Assembly: GCA_033032865.1 (NCBI GenBank)
Contig: JAWHQI010000229.1
Span: 4,301,001 to 4,365,000 of the forward strand
DNA: 64,000 bases
Direction of reading: 5' to 3'
DNA from: Dactylorhiza incarnata
Taxonomy: Eukaryota; Streptophyta; Magnoliopsida; Asparagales; Orchidaceae
The position numbers and the translations under genes were made by a program. Under the pieces are notes generated by a model. The model was not told the origin of the DNA, did not search any database, and was given only the letters and a program-made list of their open reading frames with translations. Below, in pieces: positions 9,820-19,839 of the stretch. Numbering within the stretch: position 1 is the first letter of the stretch; the number at the start of each line of letters is the position of its first letter.

Positions 9820-12800
9820 TTGCATTGCCAACAAGACTCTCTGAATTTCAACAAGCTCCTTTTCAAGAATATCCTCTTGCATTGCCAGTACGCGAGTTGC
9901 TTCAGAATTCTTCTTTGCCAAAGCTGCAGTCTGCAAGCATGAAATCAAGTTCAATAGAGTATTCCATAAAACCCACACAATTTCATGTGGTATAAATGTT
10001 TATTCACACAAAGCTACATGTTTGCAGTTCAATGTTGTCAAGATCAGAGGATACCTACACAATTTACAGTAGTTGTTCTAGTTGATACAGTAGATTTGCA
10101 TAATCAATATCTATTTGGATGAATGAGACAAAGTGCACAAGATGGATGGAAATAAATGGCCTTGTTGCCCAAACATGAAACTACTCTCTTCAGAATCCAC
10201 ACTCAATCAGTAAGTAACAGACACGGGAAGACAAAACACAGACACATTCAGTAGTTGGGGATTCCATCCAGACTACTAAAAAGAAAAAAAGAATTAAAAG
10301 GATAAATTTTCTTCTTCCGAAGTAATGAAGGAAGAAATGTTATGGTTTAGGTTAAGATTGATGATTTCATATTGAACCAATATGGAGTTCATCTTTCATA
10401 TAAGATATTGATGATTGGGGGACAAGGGACGAAGTTGCTCGACTGAGCAAAGCAAGTGGTGAAAGAGACCCAAAGTAAATCAAGCCTAAGTGCCTAGCTG
10501 CGCTAACTCAGGAAAAAAAATCACTCAGTTTACCTCAATTTGATAGCTACTGATCCTGTGTATTTAACTTTTAGCTCTTATGCTACTATTTAGACGAAGA
10601 GTCATCAACATCATCATTAGCCTTGATGTATATGGTGTAGGTTTTATGAGTATTCATTATCTAAAAAATTTATATTGATCATTGCTTGAGATGTTAAATC
10701 TACTTTCACAATTTTATTACACAATCTCTATCCACTATAACCTAGGTTCACTCTTTTCCTACCTCATTCTTCCAAATTTGCTTTATCAATCAAATTAATA
10801 GGTTCATATTCTATAAATAATCACCTAAGTATATTTACAACTATTTTTTTTGTTACAATATTTACAACTATTTTATACTCAATACATGCATCTCCAAAAA
10901 AAATCAATGCCAACGTTCCTAAGTAATCATATCAACTTTCTTGATTTTGGGATATAATAACCCATCCTAATTACTGAGCTTTAGGCAATCACAATTTCTC
11001 TTGATTTGACATGTAAAGATTACTTTTGTGATTACTGGAGTATGAAGATTTAGGCACTCAAAAATGTAATGAACCTCCCTTGATTTGGCATCTAGTGATC
11101 GACATCTTGATTGTTAGAAACTTAAGTGATCACAATGGTAAGATTTATATATATCTGTACTATTATCCAATGAATGAGAAAGGAATTACCATCGCCATGG
11201 CATCATGACCTTTGAGACTTGAACAAGCATTCTATTTTTCAGCATCCTATATTTCGGAATCCACTTATGGTTGCCAATTAATCTTTTTCATCGTGGTATC
11301 ACGACGACCTTTGGCATTCCAGCAAACATCCTCTTCTTTGGCATTCTCTTATGGTTACCAATTAATCCCCGTCGTGGTATCATGGCCTTTTTACACTACA
11401 TCGAAGAAAATGAACTCTATCGCCTTCCATCGGCACAATATTTATATCCAACAAGTTAATGAGTTTAACTTTTCATCAGGAGAAAGCAAATAACTCCATT
11501 CATAAAGGTCATGGCCTTTTTGGGCCACTCGATGGCTCTAATCTATAACCTACCAATCTTGTTAGTGTTGCTTTGGCCACAATAAGATGCTCAAGTCATA
11601 ATTCTTACTGTTGTTTAACTATTTAAATACTTGGTTCCTCTTCTTTTTGGCAAGAAATCAACTTTGAGTCTTGGCGTATAGTCCATGAACTATGGTCCAT
11701 CATCTTCTACTTGATTGATGTATATGCATGTAAAGTTGCAAAATCTTCATAAAAAATAGGATGAGACAATCACTTCCCTTCTCCAATATGTAAAACTTGT
11801 GCTTGATGAACTTGTTGCAACTCGTAATGCTCTTCAACCAACCGAATTTAATCTCCATGTGGTACTGGCACTATGTTTTTGAGATGTATGCCTTCCTGAT
11901 AAATAAAGTGTCATCTAAAGTCTCTAGTTGTGAATCCTCATTTGAACTTGTTTACAACAAACCACCATTTCCTATATGTCTTTGGGTGTCTGCATTATCC
12001 CTTTCTTCGTCTTTGCAACCACCGCATAATGGAGTTTCGGACTCAACCATGTGTTTTTTAGAACAAGCCAACTCGCGGTACCTATTGGTGTCTCGCTTAT
12101 ATATTGCTACCATGTTGCCTTTCATGAATCTAGCTTTTTCATTTCCATCTCTCTATTGAGTTTCCCCACCGCGAACATCTCCCTCTTCCCCTCATCGAGT
12201 ATCACATCAATTGGCCTCTCACAAATCACCCTCAAAACCTATTTGTTTTACGAAACCTATTTTTTTACATATGCATCTAAAAATTGGTGTTATGATGACA
12301 AAGGAATTCAATTTCTTTGTTCGCAACAATGCATGGTCCCTAGTATAACATTCGTCTCAACAAAAAATGGTTAGGTTTAAATGGAGTGCACGATCAAGTT
12401 AATGATTGATATTGACTTGAGCGCTACAAAGCGTGCCTAGTTGCTAAAGGGCTCCAACAACAACTTGACTTCGACTACAATGATGTTTTGGTAACTAGCA
12501 ATGAATTCAATCACAACTTCACTCGGTTAAGTTGTTAACTTGCTACAGAATTTTCAATTAAGGACCTTGACCATTTACAATTTTTTTAAGGAAATAATGT
12601 TGCTTGAAACTCTAACAGTTTAATACTATCTCAAACTTGCTACACCAGCCATCTATTTTCAAAGACAAGCATGGATATTTGAAAGCATGTCCAAAGCCCA
12701 ATGGACAAGACATAGGGCACTAACTCCACCCAACATCACTCTATTGTTGGGTCTCTTCAGTCATGGACATCTCGAACATCATTCTAAAAAATCGATAAAT

Positions 12801-13662
12801 TCTCAAAATTCAATCTCCTAGGTGTAGATATGTAAAACTAACTTATTAGAATGACATAAAAATGAGGTATTAGCATGGTTTATAAGCATATAGAGGGGGT
12901 GATTTGTGAATGAAAACAAAAACATCAACATTACCTCAGCAATGGGGTCCTTCAAAGCCTTCCTTGTGACCCTAAACCTAATGCTAAGCTTCTCAAGCTG
13001 CCTCGACAAAACCTGAACAATTGTTGAAGAGCTCCTCATATCCTGCTCAACCTTCTCGATCCTCGCAACCAAATCGACGCTGGCAACTCCATCATCGCCC
13101 CTGCAAATCCTCCGCCACTGCCTTCTCCGAATCAATCCCCCCACTGCCACGGCAGAAATCAAGAAAAAGAACTGTCCGACACAAAACTTGTTTCCCAGTG
13201 AAAATTGAAACAGCCTAGAAGCGCCAGGAATCACCAAACCAAGCAAGCAGCCTATTGAAAATATGAAGGGTGGCACAATGCAAATAATTTCTGTAGCTGA
13301 GAGGAATTCATCGAAGCTCAGCTCGACTTGAACCTCATTGCGTTGAACTCTACCAACACCTTCACCTGAAAAATCGCATCATTAGATCAGATTCCACCAT
13401 TTTGTCTTCCATAATCAAAATTGGCTCAGGTTGTTCCATTACCTGACAAAAGAACCCCAATACGCGGACGAATTGAATTTCTCGAAATGATGAGCTTGCT
13501 CAGAGATCGCCGAGAGGGATGCACGAAAGAAGGAAAGACAGACAGATTAACTAGAAGAGGACTTCTTAGACGGGTTTTGTGAGAGATTGGAGCTGAAAAT
13601 TGTCCGTTCCATAGATTACCTGATGAACTTCGAGAAGAAGAAGCTGCGCAGGTGAGTGACAT
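9820..13662 (-). CDS. Plastid-targeted-type membrane/coiled-coil protein, three exons, 3' end missing
   Basis: Minus-strand gene with exons 13443-13662, 12935-13365 and 9820-9930. All junctions have GT/AG signals (CAG/GTAATG, TTTTTCAG/GTGAAG, GAG/GTAATG, TTGCAG/ACTGC, CAA/GTAAGT) and phases agree, giving 254 codons with no stop inside. I start at the ATG at 13662 (context ACAACAATGTC). The N-terminus is Ser/Arg-rich (MSLTCAASSSRSSS), like a chloroplast transit peptide. Two hydrophobic segments follow (IICIVPPFIFSIGCLLGLVI and FFFLISAVAVGGLI), then a basic stretch and a helical, heptad-like C-terminal part (ARIEKVEQDM, VLSRQLEKL, EDILEKELVEIQRVLLAMQ). It resembles a conserved, uncharacterised plant protein. 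No terminal exon or stop follows the donor at 9819, because a gypsy LTR begins 150 bp on. The gene is either truncated or has a final exon far away. Confidence 0.75.
9931..12934. other. 3.0 kb intron of the membrane-protein gene, with decayed retroelement
   Basis: This AT-rich intron is long for a plant gene of this size. The right-hand third (about 11740-12780) is a decayed plus-strand copia. The remainder (9931-11740) shows no coding signal. Repeated phrases such as ATGGTTGCCAATTAATC and ATGGTTACCAATTAATC (11268 and 11353) point to a short local duplication. Confidence 0.6.
11740..12780 (+). pseudogene. Decayed Ty1/copia pol and gag fragments in intron
   Basis: Pieces of copia polyprotein can be read in shifting plus-strand frames. 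There is an integrase C-terminal-like piece (FLINKVSSKVSSCESSFELVY, in two parts FLINKVSSKV and ESSFELVY, about 11890-11965) and a piece just before RT (ATMLPFMNLAFSFPSL and the alternative-frame VAFHESSFFIS, about 12100-12150). An RT-start-like reading with LVAKGLQQQL-type codons is at about 12430-12480. The last readable piece (12580-12700) resembles the RT-RNase H linker. Blocks are missing between them and stops are frequent, so this is an old remnant, antisense to the host gene. Confidence 0.55.
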
Positions 13663-14343
13663 TGTTGTCGCGGAATTGCGAGGCAATCTTCCGCAGGAGT
13701 TGAAGGGCTAGGGTTTGCGCCAATAATTACGAGAAGGCATTGGATCAAAGAGGATAATAAGTCAAATTGCAGGTATGGGTTTGGAAACAGTGACCTAATT
13801 TGGCGACGGAGATCGCAGAGATGGTGGTTAACTGGTAAGTGCAGGCGGGCGAGTGGAGTGTCGAGCGAGACGGATCGAATCGAGCCGAGCAAGAACAAAT
13901 GGTGCGCATTCTTACCGAATATTTTTTAAGAGCTGCACACACCATTAATGACTATGGACAGCTCAATATCGCTACTTACATATCAATTGTTAATTGCTAA
14001 TCAACTCTTCAAAAAGAAGTTATTTCAACGTCTAATCAATTTTAAAAAACATTAATGGTAAAAATTAACATACGAATTTCGTTACACTAACTATTTCAGT
14101 CCAAAAATAACATATAAAGTCCGTTACAAAAACTATTTGAGTCCAAAAATAACATATGAAGTCAAAATTTTTATCTTAATCATTTGCAATGAAAATTTTT
14201 GAACTATTTCTTGCGTAAATTTCTTCAGCATCCTCAATCCTGCATAAAAATTTTTATGTAAATACAAGATTATATATAATGAGTAAAAGAAGTAGAAATA
14301 TCTAAACATCTCATTCTTGAAATATATGTCAAGTCTCACTCTT
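13663..14343. other. 5' flank of the minus-strand membrane-protein gene; otherwise featureless
   Basis: 13663-13920 is GC-richer and presumably holds the 5' UTR and promoter of the gene to its left. 13930-14340 is AT-rich with repeated phrases (AGTCCAAAAATAACATATGAAGT and AGTCCAAAAATAACATATAAAGT, each read here over 14098-14162) that indicate a short local direct repeat. I see no further gene. Confidence 0.5.
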
Positions 14344-15462
14344 CTGCAATGGTGGCATGATACCGGTTCCACGTAGTAAAAAAAGTGTCAACCAAATACC
14401 CAGAAATACCAGGTTCCCCCTCGCCAGTCGGTTCCCTCCTCGGCCGGTTCCCTCGCCGGCTAGTGTTCGCCGCCGGCGGGGCTCTCCATCGTGGTCGTCC
14501 GATCGTTCCACAATCTCCCCACCGTCTGATTCGCGGGTAACCACCCGCATAACCGCATGTATAACCACCCGTCATGGGTGGGTGCGAATATCCAAAAAGA
14601 TATTGGTTTGCATATAGGAAAATATCAAAATAATACGCGCTATAAATCTTATAAAATCGGTCTGCGTTTAGTAATTATGGTGGTTACGGTCTGTGGATAA
14701 CCACGTAACTACCGCAACTACATCTGGGGCCTATAAATACAGCCTCAAGGCTTCTCTTTTACTTCACCTTTTCTCTTCCCCTCCCTCTCCTCCTAAGTGC
14801 AAGGAAGAGAGCTCTCATTCCTCCTTGAAGATCTTCATCACCTTCGAATGAGATCCCGAAGACTCTTCAAAGCCTTCAAAGACGATCCAGAACCCTTCTC
14901 CCGTCTCCTCCAAAGCAAGCGACGAGCCCTTCGCTTTGGCCATCTGTGTCAACCTTCAAAGCGCCCTCGGATTTGCACGAACACCCATCAACTTCCAATC
15001 ATCTACAGAGCACCACGCATACCCTAAACATGAAGCTCACCACTGAAGGAAAGAAGAAGAAGGAAACTTAGCCTCGGAAACAGTGTCTTGTCACCCTCCG
15101 AGCGCATTTCTCAATTCCTCTCCCCAAATTGTAACAAGGAGCGGTCTGTCGCCCTTGAGTTCATCTGATAATCCTGTAACGAAGCAGCAAATAGTAAGTT
15201 TGGTCGGCCCCGAATCAACCGCGTGATTTTTCACCTTTTTCCCTTGAGTTCATCTGATAATCCTGTAACGAAGCAACAAATAGTGAAGTTTGGTCGGCCC
15301 CGAATCAGTCGCGTGATTTTTCACCTCTTTCTGAGGTTTTCACGTTAAAAAAGGTCTCTTTCCATCTGTCTCGCATTCCTGTGGCTGATTGCGCGCTCGT
15401 CCGCACCCGGGATAAGGCGGTCATCCTAGTCCGGCTTTAGGAGCCTTGAATAAATCGCAACA
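14344..15462 (+). repeat. 5' LTR (left-truncated or divergent) of the outer non-autonomous LTR element
   Basis: From about 14415 this aligns closely with the LTR at 21792-23360, for example GGTGCGAATATCC, GGGGCCTATAAATACAGCCTC and CCTGTAACGAAGCA. It ends GCAACA at 15462, directly before a primer-binding-site-like sequence. The 5' portion matching 21792-22400 is absent, so the left boundary is not fixed. An 89-bp direct duplication lies inside it (15152-15240 and 15241-15330). The TATA-like CTATAAATACAG (about 14731) is the probable promoter. Confidence 0.75.
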
Positions 15463-15485
15463 GTTTGGCGTCGTCTGTGGGAACA
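15463..15485 (+). promoter_or_regulatory. Primer-binding-site region of the outer LTR element
   Basis: Immediately after the LTR ending GCAACA the sequence reads GTTTGGCGTCGTCTGTGGG. This is nearly the same as the sequence next to the 5' LTR of the Tat element at 36580-36598 on the other strand (GTTTGGCGCCGTCTGTGGG). It fixes this LTR as the 5' one and the element orientation as plus. Confidence 0.75.
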
Positions 15486-15553
15486 GGGTTCCCAAAGTTC
15501 TGAAGATTCAGAAGATAGTATCCTACACACAGCGATACTCTTGACTAGAGGTC

Positions 15554-15755
15554 ATGGCAAGAAGAAGCACTCACACCACCCAAGGCTCGGCCCACGAAGG
15601 ACATGTCAATCCCCGACCTTCCCATTCTCTCATCAACGCACCACGACTAAAAGAGACAATGGTCGCACCTGCTAACGCGCTAGCAGTGCGCATGACTAAA
15701 ATAGAGGGGCAGCAAACTGAAATGCTAAACCTTTTAAGAAACTTGGGAGCAGGAC
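15554..15755 (+). pseudogene. Gag N-terminus of the outer LTR element, split by insertion
   Basis: The ATG at 15554 opens MARRSTHTTQGSAHEGHVNP, homologous to the gag start of the Tat element (MARKSARTTEGSMPEGRVDP). Shared downstream motifs include PSHSLINAP, VRMTKIEGQQTEML and LLRNLGA. The reading is cut at 15755 by the gag-only element. Beyond that insertion it resumes at 21138. The gag is therefore of the same lineage as the Tat element but interrupted. Confidence 0.85.
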
Positions 15756-16851
15756 TGTTGAAACCGATTTCTCGGTCTCTGTGGAGTTCGGAGCCCTCAG
15801 CAAGCTGAGGGGCGACCAACCCTTACTTCCCCCAAGGGAGAGCTCTAGGTTGAAGGTTGAGGAACTATGGACTGGACCAAGGGCTTAGTGGGGAGGTCCC
15901 GCCACATACCCGAAATCCCCTTAGGAACTTCCCCTCCCAAGCCACTACTAAGCTTGGGCACCACTGGAGGCTCTCCTCACCCCCTAGAGAGACTTGGGGA
16001 GGGAGAGAGAGAGAGGGAGAGAGCTAGCCTAGAATCCCCCCCCCCAAATGGTGTCCCCTTGGTCCTATTTATAGGATTTTGGATTTGGGCTGCAAATAGC
16101 TAGGAACCGGTCCGTGAAAATACCAAAATACCCTGGACTTGGCCTGCGAATAGCCAAATCCCGCCGTTCCATGGCGCTAAACGCAGACCGAATGCCCTCC
16201 TGGGCTCGTCCCCTGCTGGGCGTGGTGGGCGAGAGGGGGGCTCGCCCCTCCTCCTCTCGCCCCTTAATGTTGGGGGCGGGGGCGAGATTACCGGGCGGCG
16301 GCCCGGGCTCGCCCCCTTGCTGGGAGCGGGGGCGAGCCCCCGGGCAGCAGCCCGGGCTAGCCCCCCTTGGCTGGGAGCGGGGGCGAGCCCCCGGGCAGCA
16401 GCCCGGGCTCGCGCCCCCTTGGCTGGGAGCGGGGGCGAGCCCCCGGGCAGCAGCCCGGGCTCGCCCCCCTTGGCTGGGAGCGGGGGCGAGCCCCCGGGAG
16501 GCAGCCCGGGCTCGCCCCCCTCGCTGGGAGCGAGGGCGAGCCCCCAGGCAGCAGCCCGGGCTCGCCCCCCTTGGCTGGGAGGGGGGCGAGCCCCCGGGCG
16601 GCAGCCCGGGCTCACCCCCCTAGCTGGGAGCGGGGGCGAGCCTCCGAGCAGCAGCCCGGGCTAGCCCCCCCTTTGGGGGTGGGGACTTGTCCCTCCACCT
16701 CTCGCTCCCCTATGTAGGTCGGGCAAGCGGGAGGCTTCCTCCCTCACTGCTCGTCCCCCTTGCCTCTACCTCCCTTCCTGCATGGGTCGATGCTACCATG
16801 ATGCTCCAATGAGCCTTCGGGAGTATACTCGGCGAATATCGGGGTTGTACA
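15756..16851 (-). repeat. 3' LTR of the gag-only element
   Basis: 1096 bp, from TGTTGAAACC to GGGTTGTACA in plus orientation. It matches 19840-21137 closely at both ends, for example CTCGGTCTCTGTGGAGTTCG and GAGTATACTCGGCGAATATC. The minus-strand TATA-like TATAAATA corresponds to plus 16066-16073. The middle (about 16290-16660) is an array of about eight 50-bp GC-rich hairpin units. The pair differs in length mainly because of this array. Confidence 0.9.
16290..16670. repeat. GC-rich hairpin-unit array in LTR (about 50-bp units)
   Basis: About eight tandem units share the core GGGGGCGAGCCCCCGGGCAG followed by CAGCCCGGGCTCGCCCCC, separated by CTTGGCTGGGAGC. Each unit is itself a near-perfect inverted repeat (GGGCGAGCC...GGCTCGCCC), so every unit can fold as a hairpin. 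The array creates long open frames on both strands that are not genes. Confidence 0.9.
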
Positions 16852-17196
16852 CAATCCCCGCTCTTTTCGAGCGTGGCTCACGCTCGGAAAGAAATGTCCA
16901 ACCCTACATATTCGACGAGTGTCGCTGGGAATCCGGTTATTGGTGCTATCTTGGAAAAAACACAGCACCTCCCCGAGAGGTCCCCCAACCTTGCCGGCTA
17001 GCGAGAGCCCGGCTAGCGGAGCCACCTCGGGGGAAAAATACTTAGCCTCCCCGAGAGGCCTTCCTACCCTGCCGGCTAGCGAGAGCCCGGCTAGCGGAGC
17101 CACCTCGGGGGAAAAACACTTAAGAGAAATTTTGGCCACTAAGCGGTTCCTGACCCTGCCGGCTAGGTGGGAGCCTGGCCAGCAGGTCAGCATGGG
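16852..17196. other. PPT and short repeats next to the 3' LTR of the gag-only element
   Basis: 16852-16870 is the minus-strand polypurine-like tract. 16970-17120 holds two copies of an about 80-bp unit (CTAGCGAGAGCCCGGCTAGC, GGAGCCACCTCGGGGGAAAAA). It is non-coding on both strands. Confidence 0.7.
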
Positions 17197-18235
17197 GACT
17201 AAGTACTTGGGACTTTCCTGCCACCGAGCGATCCTCGGACCTGCCAGCTTGATGGGAGCCTGGTCAGCGGGCCAGCGTCGGGGCTAAGTACCTTGAGACT
17301 TTCCTGCCACCGAGCGATCCTCGGACCTGTCAGCTCGGTGGGAGCCTGGTCAGCGGGCCAGCGTCGGGGCTAGGTACTTGGGACTTTCCTGCCACCGAGC
17401 GATCCTCGGACCTGCCAGCTTGATGGGAGCCTGGTCAGCGGGCCAGCGTCAGGGCTAAGTACCTTGAGACTCTCCTGCCACCGAGCGATCCTCGGACCTG
17501 CCATCTTGGTGGGAGCCTGGTCAGCGGGCCAGCGTCGGGGCTGAGTACCTTGAGACTCTCCTGCCACCGAGCGATCCTCGGACCTGCCAGCTTGATGGGA
17601 GCCTGGTCAGCGGGCCAGCGTCGAGGCTAAGTACTTGGGACTTTCCTGCCACCGAGCGATCCTCAGGCCTGCCAGCTTGGTGGTAGCCTGGTCAGCGGGC
17701 CAGCGTCGGGACTAGGTACTTGGGACTTTCCTGCCACCGAGCGATCCTCAGACCTGCCAGCTTGGTGGGAGCCTGGTCAGCGGGCCAGCGTCGGGGCTAA
17801 GTACTTGGGACTTTCCTGCCACCGAGCGATCCTCGGACCTGCCAGCTTGGTGGGAGCCTGGTCAGCGGGCTAGCGTCGGGGCTAAGTACTTGGGACTTTC
17901 CTGCCACCGAGCGATCCTCGGACCTGCCAGCTTGGTGGGAGCCTGGTCAGCGGGCCAGCGTCGGGGCTAGGTACTTGGGACTTTCCTGCCACCGAGCGAT
18001 CCTCGGACCTGCCAGCTTGGTGGGAGCCTGGTCAGCGGGCCAGCGTCGGGGCTAAGTACTTGGGACTTTCCTGCCACCGAGCGATCCTCGGACCTGCCAG
18101 CTTGGTGGGAGCCTGGTCAGCGGGCCAGCGTCGGGGCTAGGTACTTGGGACTTTCCTGCCACCGAGCGATCCTCGGACCTGCCAGCTTGATGGGAGCCTG
18201 GTCAGCGGGCCAGCTTCGGGGCTAGGTACTTGAAA
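17197..18235. repeat. 85-bp tandem repeat array, about 12 copies
   Basis: The unit runs GTACTTGGGACTTTCCTGCC, ACCGAGCGATCCTCGGACC, then TGCCAGCTTGGTGGGAGCC and TGGTCAGCGGGCCAGCGTC. Starts are found about every 85-86 bp from 17203 to about 18225 with few differences. The array lies in the 3' untranslated region of the gag-only element, where Tat/Ogre-like elements also often carry tandem repeats. GAGCGATCCTCGG and TGGTCAGCGGGCCAG add small inverted repeats to each unit. Confidence 0.95.
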
Positions 18236-18385
18236 ACTTTCACTACATTAATCATCACATTACATGCAAGAAAAAACTAAGTAAACAACCACACTGCATG
18301 AACTTAAGGGTGGAGAGAAGAAACTAAGCACTTAGACAAACTTGGTCTCCTACTGCCGAGGGCGGTCTCCCTCGTTCCCATTTGG

Positions 18386-19791
18386 TTATTGTTGTTGTTG
18401 CACCAAACCCCTTGCTTCCTTCAATTCCAAGAACTCAGGGCAGGTGATCGTCGCGTGGCCTTCCTCATCGTGGAGGTCACAATAGGGTAACTCCACCCTA
18501 CCCCCTCTTCCTCTTCTTCCTGCTTTTCTGACTCTCCTCTTTTTTTCCCTGCCAATCGCCATGGTCTGTTGAGGCGGTGGAGGGGATGCCCTTGGCCTCT
18601 GCCCCCCACCTAGGGGGGTCAACCCCCTCTTCCTGGAAGTTGTCTTCCTCTTGGTCGAACTTTCTCTTGGGAGCCCCTACTATTCCCCCTGTTGCCTTGC
18701 CTCTGGCTCGCTCAGCTTGGCCAGCCTCCTCGCGAACTCCGGGTTGGCCTCCTCACTCTCAACTTCTTCTGCCACCCTTTCCATCAACTCTTCAAAGGAC
18801 AAATGAGCTCTTCTCTTGAGGTCCATCTTGAAGAAGCCCTCCCGCAGCCCCAACGTGAAGGCAAGCTTGAGGGTGTACCCGGGCACTTCTTGGACGAGGA
18901 GAACCTCCTCCCTGAACCGCTCCAGATAGTGAGCCAGCGACTCCTCTGGCTCTTGCTTGATCTTGAAAAGTGCTTCGGCATCTTTCTTCCTCTTCCTTGA
19001 CGTCGAGAAGCGTAGCAGGAAAACCCGGCGCAAGTCTTCGAAGGCATAGATGGATCCCGCAGGGAGCTGGTGGAACCAATCTCTAGCCTTCTCTTTCAGA
19101 GTTGTCGCGAAGAGTCGGCACTTGAAAGCGTCCGTCACGGGCCTGATGGAGGCCATGTCCTCAAACCACTGCAGGTGCAGGACGGGGTCATCCCTGCCGG
19201 AGTAGTGAGACATCTCCAACCTCCCGAACCCCTCTGGAACCGGGGCCGAGAGGATCAACTCACACAAAGGACTTTCTAGGCTCGCCCCCCTTTGGGGCGG
19301 GGCGAGACGGGGTTTGACACCTCCCCACTCGCCCACTTGGGTCTCAGCGAGTGGGGTCGAGGACCTCCCCACTCGCCCACTTGGGTCTCGGCGAGTGGGG
19401 GTCGAGGACCTCCCCACTCGCCCACTTGGGTCTCGGCGAGTGGGGGTCGAGGACCTCCCCACTCGCCCACTTGGGTCTCCGCGAGTGGGGGTCGAGGACC
19501 TCCCCACTCGCCCACTTGGGTCTCGGCGAGTGGGGGTCGAGGACCTCCCCACTCGCCCCCTTCCGGCACCTCTTTCCCGGATGACCGGCCGAGGATGCTC
19601 TCGCCCACCTGCTGAGGTGAGGCCTCCGGACCACTTTCTCTCCTGCCTTCGCTTATCGCGGCGAAAGCTACCTGCAAGGTCTGCATGACCTCCCGCTTGA
19701 GATTTTCAAACATTTCCAACGTCACCCCAGCCACCGGGGGCTGCGAGTGACCTGGGTCGAATCTTCCTCCTCCTCCGTCCATGGAGCTCAT
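18386..19791 (-). pseudogene. Gag of the gag-only element, one frameshift and one stop
   Basis: The minus-strand ATG at 19791 opens MSSMDGGGGRFDPGHS. A 15-residue repeat, GEWGGPRPPLAETQV, occurs about five times (19560-19330). The capsid-type region follows (YSGRDDPVLHLQWFEDM, CRLFATTLKEKARDWFHQLP, RFREEVLLVQEVPGYTLKLA), and then a zinc-binding tail with YCDLHDEEGHATITCPEF. A run of four rather than five G's in the last repeat near 19354 shifts the frame. A stop at 18680 precedes the zinc tail. In other respects the protein looks like a full gypsy gag, about 460 codons, with no pol after it. Confidence 0.85.
19320..19560. repeat. 45-bp in-frame tandem repeat inside gag
   Basis: Five to six copies of a 45-bp unit (CCTCCCCACTCGCCCACTTG plus GGTCTCGGCGAGTGGGGGTC and GAGGA) encode GEWGGPRPPLAETQV on the minus strand. 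The unit length is a multiple of three, so gains and losses keep the frame. The last unit has one G fewer, producing the frameshift. Confidence 0.95.
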
Positions 19792-19839
19792 CTTGAGAGT
19801 TTCTTGAATCGGTCACACTCCACGCTCACCGCACCATAA

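Noticed and set aside
16100..16717. Long open frames on both strands (about 170 codons) rich in Gly, Ala, Pro and Arg
   Set aside because: They follow the 50-bp hairpin array in the LTR in several frames at once. The peptide is simply the repeat translated.
17197..18235. CRISPR-like regular repeats
   Set aside because: The whole 85-bp period is repeated with no unique spacers and it sits in a plant retroelement; it is a tandem repeat, not a CRISPR array.
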